Below, piece by piece: positions 8,196 through 16,715 of a DNA stretch of 64,000 nt. Source of the stretch: Acidimicrobiaceae bacterium (GTDB taxonomy: Bacteria > Actinomycetota > Acidimicrobiia > Acidimicrobiales > RAAP-2); assembly GCA_003138895.1 (NCBI GenBank), contig PLHJ01000005.1:65729-129728 (forward strand), in the 5' to 3' direction. Under the pieces are notes generated by a model that was not told where the DNA came from, searched no databases, and saw only the letters and a list, made by a program, of their open reading frames with translations. Position numbers and translations under genes: made by a program. Positions within the stretch are counted from its first letter, which is position 1. The number at the start of each line of letters is the position of its first letter.

Positions 8196-9257
8196 CTACG
8201 CCGTTGGTGGATTCCATTTGATCAGTTTCACCCGTTCGGGCTCCACGCGGCCGTTATTCACAAACCACTGTGCCGAATCAAACAGAGCCTGCGCCGCTGG
8301 GCGTGAGGTGTAGCCGAGTTCGTTACGGGCCCTCGAATCGTCAAAGGTCATCGTGGTTGTGGCCATCTGGGCAGCTTCTAAGGGAACGCGCGGTTCTCGT
8401 TTCAAGATGTCGCCTTCAATGAACTGCGAAACCCGACCTGCGACGAGCGGAAAGACGGAAGGAAAGCGTCGATCCGACGAGGGAAGACCAGTGACGGTCG
8501 AGAGAATCTCCAACAACTTGGCCATGGTGATGTTGTCACCACCGCAGATATAACTTCGCCCCTGCACACCTTTTTCGAGCGCGAGTATGTGCCCGAGCGC
8601 CAAGTCGTCAACGTGCGTTACGTTCATCGCCGTGTCGACGTAGCCGGGCATTTTTGCGTTCAAGTAATCAAGCACGACTTTGCCCGAGGGTGTTGGTCGA
8701 AAGTCGTAGGGGCCATGGGGCATGGTGGGAAGCACCAGTACAACGGGTGCACCTTGTGCCGCCAGGCGCAAGACCTCGTGTTCGGCGACGTACTTAGTCT
8801 GTTTGTAATTGCCATAGAGGTGCGAAAGGTCAGCCACGTCGTCTTCGTTTGAGGGCTGTCCTTGTTTTGTCTTCCATAGTCCAAGGGTGGCGACCGTCGA
8901 CGTGTAGACAATGCGCTCCACGCCCGCTTTGACTGCTTCGTTCATCACGTTCTTACTGCCATCAACGTTCACGGCGTAAAAGCTGGAGGGGTCCTTAGGC
9001 CAAAAACCAAATTTCGCCGCCAAGTGGAAACAGAATCGAGCCCCGTCGAGGGCACCATTTAGTTGTGCGGCGCTGGTGATGTCCACTTCGCGACGTTCGA
9101 CGCCGAGAGCGTCGAGATTGCTGGCGGACGCACCGGGTTCACAAAGCGCAATGACGTCCGCTCCGCGCGCCACGAGCGCTCGGGTTACGGCGGAACCAAT
9201 GAATCCTGCGGCGCCGGTGAGAACGACTCGGTCGCCCTTTTTCAGTTCATAACTCAC
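8196..9257 (-). CDS. NAD-dependent epimerase/dehydratase, HpnA-like
   Basis: A 353-residue extended short-chain dehydrogenase/reductase. The Rossmann NAD(P) motif GAAGFIGS is near residues 15-22, the Ser/Tyr/Lys active site is suggested by YTSTVATLGL and YGNYKQTKYVAE (YxxxK), and the C-terminal half contains the PTPSGKVVLDYLNAKMPGYV and MNVTHVDDLALGHILALEKG stretches. This arrangement is the one I associate with hopanoid-associated epimerase HpnA and dihydroflavonol-4-reductase-like proteins. It starts immediately after the aminotransferase gene (four-base overlap), implying that both act in one pathway, possibly modification of a sugar or polyol attached to a lipid. No squalene-hopene cyclase or HpnH is in the window. 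Confidence 0.75.
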   Translation of the reverse strand: MSYELKKGDRVVLTGAAGFIGSAVTRALVARGADVIALCEPGASASNLDALGVERREVDITSAAQLNGALDGARFCFHLAAKFGFWPKDPSSFYAVNVDGSKNVMNEAVKAGVERIVYTSTVATLGLWKTKQGQPSNEDDVADLSHLYGNYKQTKYVAEHEVLRLAAQGAPVVLVLPTMPHGPYDFRPTPSGKVVLDYLNAKMPGYVDTAMNVTHVDDLALGHILALEKGVQGRSYICGGDNITMAKLLEILSTVTGLPSSDRRFPSVFPLVAGRVSQFIEGDILKREPRVPLEAAQMATTTMTFDDSRARNELGYTSRPAAQALFDSAQWFVNNGRVEPERVKLIKWNPPTA

Positions 9258-10669
9258 GACGGTGCTCGAGTGCTGCTTGAAGACTTGCGCGTCTTTTTAA
9301 AGGCTCCCTTAGCCATGGTGACACCGAACTCCACCAACCAAGCACTGTTCTTTTCGGCGTCGGTGAGCAATTCGTCGAGTGCACTCACGAAGATGTCGAT
9401 CTCTTCTTCGCCAGCTATGAGCGGCGGCAATAACTTGATGACGTTGACGTTGTCGGCCGCCACCTGGGTCAAAATTCCGTAGCGATGAAACAGTGGCACG
9501 ACCAGTGTTTGAGAAAACATAGCGGTACGAGCCGCCTCGATTGCTCGGTAGCGACGCTTGGCCCCCGCCGAAGTCGGCGCTCCAAAGACCAAACCAATCA
9601 TCTGTCCTCGGCCGCGAATCACATGCAAGAACTCGTGTCGACGAGCTAGTTCTTCAAGTTTCTTTCGCCACACGAAACCCATGGCGTTGGCGTGCTCGAC
9701 AATATGGTCGTCGTCAAAAACCGAAAGCGTGGCGAGTCCCGCGACCATCGCCATCTGGTTGCCCTTAAAGGTCGTTGAGTGCACCAGCGCACGTTCCATC
9801 GAGCTGTAGACGCTGCGGTAAACCTTGTCGCTCGTTAGCATTGCTCCTACTGGAATGAATCCTCCCGACAGAGCCTTCGAAATCGTGATGATGTCGGGAG
9901 AAAGCCCGTAATGCTCGAATGCGTAAAACGCACCCGTTCGACCGAGCCCCGTTTGCACTTCGTCGCATATAAACAGTGCGCCGGCAGCGTGGACGGCGGC
10001 CTCTAACGCCAGCCACTGCTCCTTTTCGAGTTCGTAGACGCCCTTTCCTTGGATGGGCTCCACAATGAAGGCAGCGACGTCACCTTTTTTCAGTTCCTTC
10101 TTCAAAGCGTCGAGGTCACCAAAGGGGACTTCCGTAGCGCCGGGCAACAAGGGTCCAAAGCCGCTCTTGAAGTCACTCGAGCCGTTTAGGGCCAGCGCGC
10201 CCATCGTGAGGCCGTGGTAGGCGTGCGAGTTATACAAAATACGCGATCGCTTCGTGCTCGCTCGGGCAAACTTTATTGACGCCTCGACCGCTTCGGCGCC
10301 GGAGTTGCAAAAAAAGACACGTTCTATCTGGACGGGGCTGCGGGTCACCAATTGCTCGGCGAGAAGACCCGGCAACAGTGCGCAGTCGATTTGGGCCATG
10401 TTGGGAAGATCCGCGTCGATGGCCTGGTGCAGAGCGTCCTTGATGACGGGATGGCTTCGTCCAAGTGCGAACACACCAAAACCACTCAACATGTCGAGAT
10501 AACGCTTTCCTTCTTCGTCGTAGAGGTAACAACCCTCGCCGCGTACGTAGAAGCGATCGAAGCCCAAGGTTTTTACGACCTTGGTGAGTTGGGGATTTAT
10601 GTACTGGGCGTGGAGCTCGAAGTTTTCGCCGTGGCGTTGGTCCAAGAGTTCACTGAGCTTGAAAGTCAT
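9254..10669 (-). CDS. class III PLP-dependent aminotransferase (ornithine/acetylornithine type)
   Basis: A 471-residue fold-type I aminotransferase. PLP phosphate contacts lie in CNSGAEAVEASIKFAR, the cofactor ring Asp in FICDEVQTGLGRTG, the Schiff-base Lys in ITISKALSGGFIPVGAM, and the Thr phosphate contact in HSTTFKGN. The N-terminal extension of about 45 residues (from MTFKLSELL) and the polar C-terminal tail are longer than in ArgD. An AAGGAGAGAGG ribosome site precedes ATG 10669. It is coupled to the HpnA-like gene by a four-base overlap. HpnO, the aminotransferase of aminobacteriohopanetriol synthesis, belongs to this family, but ornithine, 4-aminobutyrate or other amine donors are equally possible from sequence. 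Confidence 0.8.
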   Translation of the reverse strand: MTFKLSELLDQRHGENFELHAQYINPQLTKVVKTLGFDRFYVRGEGCYLYDEEGKRYLDMLSGFGVFALGRSHPVIKDALHQAIDADLPNMAQIDCALLPGLLAEQLVTRSPVQIERVFFCNSGAEAVEASIKFARASTKRSRILYNSHAYHGLTMGALALNGSSDFKSGFGPLLPGATEVPFGDLDALKKELKKGDVAAFIVEPIQGKGVYELEKEQWLALEAAVHAAGALFICDEVQTGLGRTGAFYAFEHYGLSPDIITISKALSGGFIPVGAMLTSDKVYRSVYSSMERALVHSTTFKGNQMAMVAGLATLSVFDDDHIVEHANAMGFVWRKKLEELARRHEFLHVIRGRGQMIGLVFGAPTSAGAKRRYRAIEAARTAMFSQTLVVPLFHRYGILTQVAADNVNVIKLLPPLIAGEEEIDIFVSALDELLTDAEKNSAWLVEFGVTMAKGAFKKTRKSSSSTRAPS

Positions 10670-10881
10670 GGATTTCCTCTCTCCTTGCCACCAAACTTAG
10701 AAGCAATTGACCGATTGTTGGCACACGTCGTTTTAAGCAACTCGCCACTACAAGGTAATCGTTGAACAAAACACCAATATCGGTGGGTGTCCTTTGGGTT
10801 CGTAGTTCATGATTCATCGCCGCGAAACCTGACCTTGAACGCCGGGCATTACATTTAGACCATGAAGGGCCGGCTTCGGCA
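10670..10881. promoter_or_regulatory. divergent intergenic region aminotransferase / eutB
   Basis: These 212 bases must hold promoters for both directions. I see an imperfect inverted repeat ACACC-AATATCGGTG-GGTGT at about 10771-10790 that could be an operator, and TTGAAC near 10842 as a possible -35 for eutB without a clear -10. No cobalamin riboswitch signature could be recognised, although EutBC needs adenosylcobalamin. Confidence 0.35.
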
Positions 10882-12264
10882 ATGACGTATCGAGCCACGG
10901 TTCGTGGCGAACGTTTCAAATTCCCCGATCTTCGTGATCTTCTCGCCAAGGCGAATGAGGAAAAATCCGGCGACGTCTTAGCCGGCATTGGAGCAAGAAA
11001 CGAACGAGAACGCGTGGGCGCCAAAATGGCGCTCGCGGACCTCACGGTCGCCGACATTATGGCGGCACCTCTTATTGAGGACGACATCAACGCACTCGTT
11101 GAGAAGAGGCTTTCTGCTTCGGTTGCCGACTTTTCTTCGCTGACTCTTGGCGCACTTCGTGAATGGGTTCTGAGTCCGAGTTTTGGTGTGGAGTGGTCCG
11201 CGTCGTACCGCGCGGCGTTCAGCCCTGAAGTAGCGGCGGCGCTCGCCAAGTTGATGGGCAACAAGGATCTCGTACTCGCTGCGTCACGACTTCGCACGGT
11301 GACCAAGTGTCGAAACACTATGGGCGAGCGGGGCACGTTTGGCGTTCGCATTCAACCCAATCACCCAAGCGACGACGTAGCGGGCATCATGCTTTCCGCA
11401 ATCGACGGATTGCGTCACGGGTGTGGCGACGCCATGATTGGCGTGAATCCGGCCGGGGACTCGGTGGCGACCGTTGTTCAAATCATAAAAGGCCTCCAAG
11501 AATTAGTTCGCCATCTTGGTGTTCCCACGCAGACGTGCGTCTTGGCGCACGCCAGTACGCAACTCGAGGCCATGCGCCGTGGCGCTCCACTTGATCTGTT
11601 ATTCCAATCCGTTGCCGGCACCGAGGCCGCCAACGCATCGTTTGGTGTTTCGCTGTCCATGCTGGCCGAAGGGCGCGAGGAAGTTTTGGAACATCACCAA
11701 AGTCGTGCAAATGAATTCATTGGCGAAAACGTCATGTACTTCGAGACGGGACAAGGTAGTGCTCTCTCTGCAGACGCGCACAGTGGTGTTGATCAGTTGA
11801 CACTCGAAGCTCGCGCCCAAGCGGTCGCGGCGGCGTTTCACCCGTTCCTCGTGAATACTGTCGTTGGCTTTATTGGACCCGAGTACTTGGCGAATGCTCG
11901 TCAAATAACCCGCGCGGGCCTCGAGGATCACTTCACCGGCAAATTGCAGGGACTCCCGATGGGCTGTGACGTTTGCTACACCAACCACGTTGACGCCGAT
12001 CAAAACAGCAACGACGATTTGCTGTTGCTACTCGCCGCTGCTGGCTGCAATTTTGTAATGGGCGTTCCGGCGTCGGACGACGTCATGTTGCATTACCAGT
12101 CCACGAGCTTTGAAGACGCGGCCGCCGTGCGAGAGATTTTTGGTACGAAACCGGCGCCGGAGTTTTCACAGTGGATGCAGTCGCAAGGTTGGTGGATCGA
12201 GGGCCAACCAATCAGTGGACTACCAAGTGCCAGCGATGTGGCGTTGTCGTGGGGAAACTCATGA
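10882..12264 (+). CDS. eutB: ethanolamine ammonia-lyase, large subunit
   Basis: A 460-residue protein, the usual EutB length. It forms the TIM-barrel that, with EutC and adenosylcobalamin, converts ethanolamine to acetaldehyde and ammonia. Recognisable conserved parts are RVGAKMALADLTVADI, GERGTFGVRIQPNHPSDD, the substrate-binding FETGQGSALSADAHSGVDQLT (the last two written in part), and GLPMGCDVCYTNHVDADQND-like GCDVCYTNHVDAD with MGVPASDDVMLHYQSTSF. Its stop overlaps the eutC start (ATGA), as expected for obligate subunits. None of the microcompartment or other eut genes (eutA reactivase, eutE, eutM) is nearby, so this is the stand-alone type used for nitrogen or carbon from membrane phospholipids. 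Confidence 0.95.
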   Translation: MTYRATVRGERFKFPDLRDLLAKANEEKSGDVLAGIGARNERERVGAKMALADLTVADIMAAPLIEDDINALVEKRLSASVADFSSLTLGALREWVLSPSFGVEWSASYRAAFSPEVAAALAKLMGNKDLVLAASRLRTVTKCRNTMGERGTFGVRIQPNHPSDDVAGIMLSAIDGLRHGCGDAMIGVNPAGDSVATVVQIIKGLQELVRHLGVPTQTCVLAHASTQLEAMRRGAPLDLLFQSVAGTEAANASFGVSLSMLAEGREEVLEHHQSRANEFIGENVMYFETGQGSALSADAHSGVDQLTLEARAQAVAAAFHPFLVNTVVGFIGPEYLANARQITRAGLEDHFTGKLQGLPMGCDVCYTNHVDADQNSNDDLLLLLAAAGCNFVMGVPASDDVMLHYQSTSFEDAAAVREIFGTKPAPEFSQWMQSQGWWIEGQPISGLPSASDVALSWGNS

Positions 12265-13067
12265 ACAACGATGTACCCGATGTTTCCAATGACGAAGACA
12301 AACTTCGCGCGCTCGTGCGTGAACACACGCCCGCACGACTTTTCCTTAATGGTTCACCCACCAGTTACCCGACCAAAACTTGGCTCGAGCTTCGAGCCGA
12401 TCACGCGGCAGCGCGAGACGCCGTGACGAGCAAATTCGATTTATCGAACGAGCAACTTGAGGAATTTCTGCAACGTCGCAACGCCGTGATCGTCTCAACA
12501 CAGGTGCCGAGTGACGAAATGTATTTGGCTCGACCCGACCTCGGTCGGCGATTATTGACACGCGACGCCGAACGACTTCGGACGCTGTACGACGTGGAGC
12601 CACCGGTCATACAGCTGTCGCTCGCCGGTGGTTTATCTGCCAGTGCTGCGATGACGGCGGGACCTGGTCTTGTGGACGCGTTGTTTGATGCTTCGTTGGC
12701 TCTTGGTTGGACGACGGGTCCGGTCATTGTCGTTGAGCGTGCGCGAGTGGGAGTTTTAAATGATCTCGGTGAATGTACGAAGGCGCAGATTGTGATCCTC
12801 GTGATTGGCGAGCGACCGGGCCTCTCGCACGCCGACAGTGTGTCCGCCTATCTTGGTTACGAGCCACGCACGGGTCACACGGACGCCAATCGAAATCTCG
12901 TCTCGGGCATCAATGAACGCGCCACGTCCTACGAAATGGCGGCGCGACGGATTCTCGGCATTGCCCAACAAGCAATGATGGCGGGACAAAGCGGTTGGAT
13001 GATCAAAGAAACCCCGGTTGCCACGCTTCCGAGTTCTGAGACTCGTTTCCTCGATAGGCCCGAATAA
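12261..13067 (+). CDS. eutC: ethanolamine ammonia-lyase, small subunit
   Basis: A 268-residue B12-binding partner of EutB. Conserved segments include RRNAVIVSTQVPSDEMYLARPDLGR, the VQLSLAGGLS-like VIQLSLAGGLSASA, IGERPGLSHADSVSAYLGYEP and RNLVSGINERATSYEMAARRI (quoted in parts), all typical EutC motifs contacting the cobalamin nucleotide tail. ATG 12261 overlaps the eutB stop by four bases and was chosen over an earlier in-frame ATG inside eutB. An acidic N-terminal extension (NNDVPDVSNDEDK) precedes the conserved domain. Acetaldehyde produced by this complex could be routed to acetate and acetyl-CoA; acsA is 6 kb away. Confidence 0.95.
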   Translation: MNNDVPDVSNDEDKLRALVREHTPARLFLNGSPTSYPTKTWLELRADHAAARDAVTSKFDLSNEQLEEFLQRRNAVIVSTQVPSDEMYLARPDLGRRLLTRDAERLRTLYDVEPPVIQLSLAGGLSASAAMTAGPGLVDALFDASLALGWTTGPVIVVERARVGVLNDLGECTKAQIVILVIGERPGLSHADSVSAYLGYEPRTGHTDANRNLVSGINERATSYEMAARRILGIAQQAMMAGQSGWMIKETPVATLPSSETRFLDRPE

Positions 13068-13093
13068 GCAGGGTACGTCAAACGAGCCTTCCA

Positions 13094-13273
13094 ATGGGTA
13101 AAAATGCTCTGATGGAACGTCTCGATGTGGTCGCCGAAAGTAACGAAAATGCCGCGTGCGTTAACCGGTTCGCCACATTTGAAGAATGCCCGCACTGCGG
13201 ATCGCCACTTTCACCCGAGCACGCGCATTTCAAATGCACGTCGTGTGGTTGGCGCGACAGCTGCTGTGACTAG
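13094..13273 (+). CDS. small zinc-ribbon protein
   Basis: A 59-residue protein that short-ORF filters would easily miss. The C-terminal half has two CxxC knuckles, ECPHCGSPLSPEHAHF and CTSCGWRDSCCD, the last ending the protein, so a Cys4 zinc ribbon is clear. I recall near-identical CPxCGxxLxPEHAHxxC...CGxRDxCC proteins in many actinobacteria, with no assigned function. It begins 27 bases after eutC and may be cotranscribed. ATG 13094 or the in-frame ATG 13112 could be the start; neither has a clear ribosome site. Confidence 0.75.
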   Translation: MGKNALMERLDVVAESNENAACVNRFATFEECPHCGSPLSPEHAHFKCTSCGWRDSCCD

Positions 13274-13292
13274 GACAAACGCTCTTTCACGT

Positions 13293-13348
13293 CGAACAAA
13301 ATAGGGCCTAAAGTCCTCGAAATTTTGTTCGTTTTGTCGGGAATTTTT
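13293..13348 (+). terminator. long stem-loop followed by T-rich stretch
   Basis: A perfect 10-base inverted repeat CGAACAAAAT (13293-13302) / ATTTTGTTCG (13322-13331) encloses an inner AGGGC/GTCCT stem with a CTAAA loop. It is followed by TTTTGTCGGGAATTTTTTAA. It lies 20 bases after the zinc-ribbon stop and is the best terminator candidate for the eutBC transcript. Because it is AT-rich and two-tiered, a protein or RNA regulatory site ahead of pstS is also possible. Confidence 0.55.
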
Positions 13349-13414
13349 TAATCCTCGACGACCGTTCAAAGTTACCCAAGATTTCACTCTGAGAATCAGT
13401 GGACTTCACGTCCC

Positions 13415-13441
13415 GTTTACCTGCTCTGCATAGGTTGACCT
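13415..13441 (+). promoter_or_regulatory. possible Pho-box-like direct repeats upstream of pstS
   Basis: Two copies of GTTKACCT (GTTTACCT at 13415-13422 and GTTGACCT at 13434-13441) lie on the coding strand about 90 bases upstream of pstS. The actinobacterial PhoP box is built of GTTCACC-like direct repeats, but with 11-base spacing, whereas here the spacing is 19. Treat as a weak candidate. A TTGACA hexamer follows near 13450 and an excellent AGGAGG ribosome site lies at about 13515-13520. Confidence 0.3.
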
Positions 13442-13529
13442 CGAGTTGCTTTGACAAAACGGGGGTTTTCGCGCCGTAGCTGAGCGACTCAATAGTGACA
13501 GTTTTACTTTCTTAGGAGGAAAGTTCAGA

Positions 13530-14786
13530 ATGAAAAAAACCCTAAGGGGAACGCTCGCGGTGACATTCGCTGCCGGCGCACTCCTCAGCACTTTGGCCGT
13601 ATCGGCGGGCGCGAGCATTACTTCGGATATTTCCTTGACGAGCGCCCAGCAGGGTGTCTCGTTCTCAAGTGACGGTTCGAGTTTTGACGAGCCCTTCTTT
13701 AACTCAGCCATTCCGGTGTATCTGACGGAATCGGGCAACACCAAGGTTGGTCTTTACAACCCGGTGGGTTCCACGCAAGGCAAGAAGGACGTCTCGAACG
13801 ACGTCGTGCAACTCGGCGCCTCGGACGTTCCGCTCGGTCAAGTGTCTTCGGACTTTGGCTCAGGGTTCGCCTCGGGTGACAAGTTGTCGAACTACGTTCA
13901 AGTCCCTGTTGTCTTTGGTGGCGTTGCCCTCATGTACAACTTGCCATCGATCACGAAGAAGTTTCCAAAGTACCCAGTGATTCTTAACGCTTCGACGCTT
14001 GCTGGTATTTACGCCGGCAAGATCACGACGTGGAACAGTCCGTCAATCTGTGCGCTTAATCCCCGCATCGTGACGACGACGACGAAGAAGGTCAACGGTA
14101 AGAAGAAGACGACGTCGAAGTGTGCGTTGCCGAGCACGACCATCGTGCCGGTCTACCGCGCCGACGGTTCGGGTACGTCGTACATCTTCATGGACTACTT
14201 GCACACGACAGATCCTTCCGTGTACACGACCTCACCGAGCACGACGTTTCCTTCACCAAACTCCAACTCGCTAGGCGCGCAGAAGAACTTTGGTGTAGCC
14301 AACACGACGGAGACCACGCCGAACTCAATTGGTTACGTGGAATATTCATATGTGCTCCAGCAGCACACGTTGCCAGCGGCGCGAATTGTCAATGCAGCAA
14401 AACAGACAGTCACGATTTCGTCGAAGTCCATTTCCGCTGACCTCAACAACATCCCAACGCCTTCGGAAACGAACGGTGCCGTCTCCAACTTCTCGGCGGT
14501 GAACGGCAGTTCTGCTGGTGCGTACCCAATCGCTGGATTCAGTTGGGCGATTGTGCGTGCGGACCTCTCCACTGACTCGGGCTTCTCACAGGACCAAGCC
14601 ACGGTGCTCGTGAAGTTCCTTGACTGGGCTGTGCAGTCCACGTCGTCGGGCAAATCCGGCGGACAAAACATTGCGGCCGAAGAAGGTTACGTACCACTGC
14701 CGTCGAAGGTGGTTGCCTGGGCTCGAAATGAGATCCAGACCATTAAGTACAACGGCAACGCCAACTTTGCCAACCTCGGTAGTTAG
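13530..14786 (+). CDS. pstS: phosphate ABC transporter, substrate-binding protein PstS
   Basis: A 418-residue secreted phosphate-binding protein. The signal peptide is about the first 32 residues (KK, hydrophobic AVTFAAGALLSTLAV, cleavage near AGAS); no lipobox Cys is visible, unlike many PstS proteins, so membrane anchoring is uncertain. Phosphate-binding motifs include GSSFDEPFFN near the N-terminus, LGASDVPL, and YRADGSGTSYIFMDYL, the classical PstS RxDxSGT segment. A Lys/Thr-rich insertion (TTTTKKVNGKKKTTSKC) sits after the ITTWNSPSI hinge strand. It is the first gene of pstSCAB, with a perfect AGGAGG ribosome site. Such genes are usually induced by phosphate starvation. Confidence 0.95.
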   Translation: MKKTLRGTLAVTFAAGALLSTLAVSAGASITSDISLTSAQQGVSFSSDGSSFDEPFFNSAIPVYLTESGNTKVGLYNPVGSTQGKKDVSNDVVQLGASDVPLGQVSSDFGSGFASGDKLSNYVQVPVVFGGVALMYNLPSITKKFPKYPVILNASTLAGIYAGKITTWNSPSICALNPRIVTTTTKKVNGKKKTTSKCALPSTTIVPVYRADGSGTSYIFMDYLHTTDPSVYTTSPSTTFPSPNSNSLGAQKNFGVANTTETTPNSIGYVEYSYVLQQHTLPAARIVNAAKQTVTISSKSISADLNNIPTPSETNGAVSNFSAVNGSSAGAYPIAGFSWAIVRADLSTDSGFSQDQATVLVKFLDWAVQSTSSGKSGGQNIAAEEGYVPLPSKVVAWARNEIQTIKYNGNANFANLGS

Positions 14787-14820
14787 TAAGTAGAGAAACG
14801 GACGAGGTAGAGAAAGAACA

Positions 14821-15792
14821 ATGACTGAAGAGTCATCTTCAACCAAAACCCGTCTGTTGAGTCGTGGTTTGACCGGGGGGATTCACCCCCCGGTCAAATC
14901 CGATCTTGGTTACTGGCTCTCCATTCGAGCTGGCGCGCTGATTTTTGGTGCCGCGATCGTTCTTTTCGTGTGGAGCATTCTCCACCAGTCACTCTCAGCG
15001 TGGACGAGTCACGGTATCCACATCTTGACCGGAACCGTGTGGAGTCCTTCGACGTCGAATTACGGGGCGTTGCCACTGATTCTCGCGACGCTCATCACCA
15101 CCGCGGTTGCCCTTCTCGTCGCGGTACCCATTGGTCTTGGTACGTCGCTCACGATTATTTTCTTTTTGCCACAACGACTGAAGACCCCCATCACGTCATT
15201 GGTGGAATTACTCGCCGCGGTGCCGTCAGTGGTTTACGGCCTCTGGGGACTTTTTGTGCTGGTTCCCTGGATGAACACCACTATTGAGCCAAAACTTGCC
15301 AGCATCACTGGCGGAGGCTTTCCGTTTAACGGAGCCACCAATGGTTTTGGTCTCTTGCTCGCCAGCATTGTGCTCTCGGTGATGATTCTTCCGACGATCG
15401 TGGCCATTTCGCGAGACGTCATTGCGGCCGTTCCGCACGAACAAATCGAAGGAGCCCTGTCGCTGGGGGCAACGAAATCGCAGACGCTCTTGAAGGTTGT
15501 GCTTCCTGAAGCGCGCACGGGAATCTTTGGTGCCATCACGTTGGGCGCCGGACGCGCGCTCGGCGAAACCATTGCCGTGGCCATGGTCATTGGCAGTAAT
15601 CCTCAAATTCCTAAGTCGCTCTTTTCGACCGGAGCCACATTGTCGTCAACGATTGCCACGGAGTTCGGTGAAGCTTCCGGTGCGCAGCTGGCGGCTCTTG
15701 GGGCACTTGCTCTGATATTGATGGTCATTACGGCCAGTGTTAACGCTGGCGCACGCACCTTGACTCGTCGCGCTCTGAGGGGTCACGCATGA
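14821..15792 (+). CDS. pstC: phosphate ABC transporter permease PstC
   Basis: A 323-residue inner-membrane permease with six predicted transmembrane segments and an N-terminal cytosolic stretch of about 35 residues. The family features LLAAVPSVVYGLWGLFVLVP, the EAA-loop-like EGALSLGATKSQTLLKVVLPEARTG (quoted in part), and LGAGRALGETIAVAMVIG are clear. The start, ATG 14821, lies 34 bases after pstS; the ribosome site is modest. A perfect 13-base hairpin lies inside codons 16-26 (separate entry). It forms the channel with PstA. Confidence 0.94.
   Translation: MTEESSSTKTRLLSRGLTGGIHPPVKSDLGYWLSIRAGALIFGAAIVLFVWSILHQSLSAWTSHGIHILTGTVWSPSTSNYGALPLILATLITTAVALLVAVPIGLGTSLTIIFFLPQRLKTPITSLVELLAAVPSVVYGLWGLFVLVPWMNTTIEPKLASITGGGFPFNGATNGFGLLLASIVLSVMILPTIVAISRDVIAAVPHEQIEGALSLGATKSQTLLKVVLPEARTGIFGAITLGAGRALGETIAVAMVIGSNPQIPKSLFSTGATLSSTIATEFGEASGAQLAALGALALILMVITASVNAGARTLTRRALRGHA
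14868..14898 (+). repeat. perfect 13-base inverted repeat inside the start of pstC
   Basis: TTTGACCGGGGGG (14868-14880) is followed by loop ATTCA and its exact complement CCCCCCGGTCAAA (14886-14898). In RNA this makes a very stable GC-rich hairpin 48 bases downstream of the pstC start codon. There is no T-run after it, so it is not a classical terminator. It encodes LTGGIHPPVK, so it is translated. Confidence 0.85.
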
Positions 15793-16715
15793 CCGACGTC
15801 TTGATGGACCTGCCACCCGATCCGATTCTGGAACGCCGCCGGGTGATTCAAGAGACGGCGTCCAAGAAAATTGGTCGACGTCAGCTCAACTCGCGAATCC
15901 TCTCGGGTGTTTTTGGACTGACACTTGTTTTGTCACTCATTCCTCTTGTTTCGGTGCTCGCGACGCTCATTAAGCGCGGTGTAGGCGTCATCAGTTGGGG
16001 GTTCTTGACGCACGATCCGATTCAGCCAACGTTGATTAACCAAAATGCCGTCGGAGGGATTGGTAACGCCATGGTTGGCTCATTAGTGGTGGACGGCATT
16101 GCCGCTCTCGTCGCGGTGCCACTAGCAATCTTGATTGGCTTGTACCTGGCGGAAACCGAATCGCGCACCGCGAACTTCATGAGGGCAATTACCGAAATTA
16201 TGACGGGCTTGCCTTCAATTCTGCTCGGTGTCTTTGCGTACATTTACATTGTCCTCACCATGAAGGCGTATTCGGGCTTTGCTGCGATTGTCGCTATTAC
16301 GTTTCTTATGGTCCCGGTCATTACCAAGGCCGCCGAAACTGCCATCCGCGGTGTTCCACACACCCTTCGCGAAGCGGGACTCGCACTCGGAGCGAGAAAC
16401 TCCAAGGTTTCGCGCGGCGTCATTTTGCCGGTAGCCGCTCCGGGGCTCATTACGGGCGTCTTGTTGTCGTTGGCGCGCGCGGTCGGCGAAACCGCTCCAA
16501 TTCTGTTGGTGATTGGTATCTCGGGAAGAACGGACTGGAATCCGTTCCACCAAATGTCAGCGTTGCCGCTCGACATTTATCAGGACTCTGCTTCTGGCTA
16601 CGCCAGTCAGCAGCAAGAGGCGTGGGGTATTGCCCTCGTTTTAGTGGTTGCAGTACTAGTGCTTAGCTTGGGCAGTCGTTTCGTGGCTGCCCGCATGAGA
16701 AGGGAACAGCGGTAA
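15789..16715 (+). CDS. pstA: phosphate ABC transporter permease PstA
   Basis: A 308-residue membrane permease. About six transmembrane segments follow a roughly 40-residue cytosolic N-terminus. Conserved PstA features are [20 protein letters not shown], the coupling loop [21 protein letters not shown] and [15 protein letters not shown]. It overlaps pstC by four bases (ATGA) and pstB by one base, so the operon is translationally coupled. It pairs with PstC and is driven by PstB. Confidence 0.94.
   Translation: MTDVLMDLPPDPILERRRVIQETASKKIGRRQLNSRILSGVFGLTLVLSLIPLVSVLATLIKRGVGVISWGFLTHDPIQPTLINQNAVGGIGNAMVGSLVVDGIAALVAVPLAILIGLYLAETESRTANFMRAITEIMTGLPSILLGVFAYIYIVLTMKAYSGFAAIVAITFLMVPVITKAAETAIRGVPHTLREAGLALGARNSKVSRGVILPVAAPGLITGVLLSLARAVGETAPILLVIGISGRTDWNPFHQMSALPLDIYQDSASGYASQQQEAWGIALVLVVAVLVLSLGSRFVAARMRREQR

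Noticed and set aside
8176..8313. 46-codon plus-strand frame with a perfect GAGGAGG ribosome site
   Set aside because: It lies mostly antisense to the end of the HpnA-like gene and its peptide shows no recognisable feature; the ribosome-site match may be chance. Worth remembering if RNA data show plus-strand transcription here.
10670..10881. Cobalamin riboswitch ahead of B12-dependent eutBC
   Set aside because: A GCCACT word is present but no B12-box or the rest of the conserved core could be found.
10650..11351. 233-codon minus-strand open frame opposite eutB
   Set aside because: Ser/Arg-rich shadow of the eutB coding strand; no conserved motif, and eutB itself is certain.
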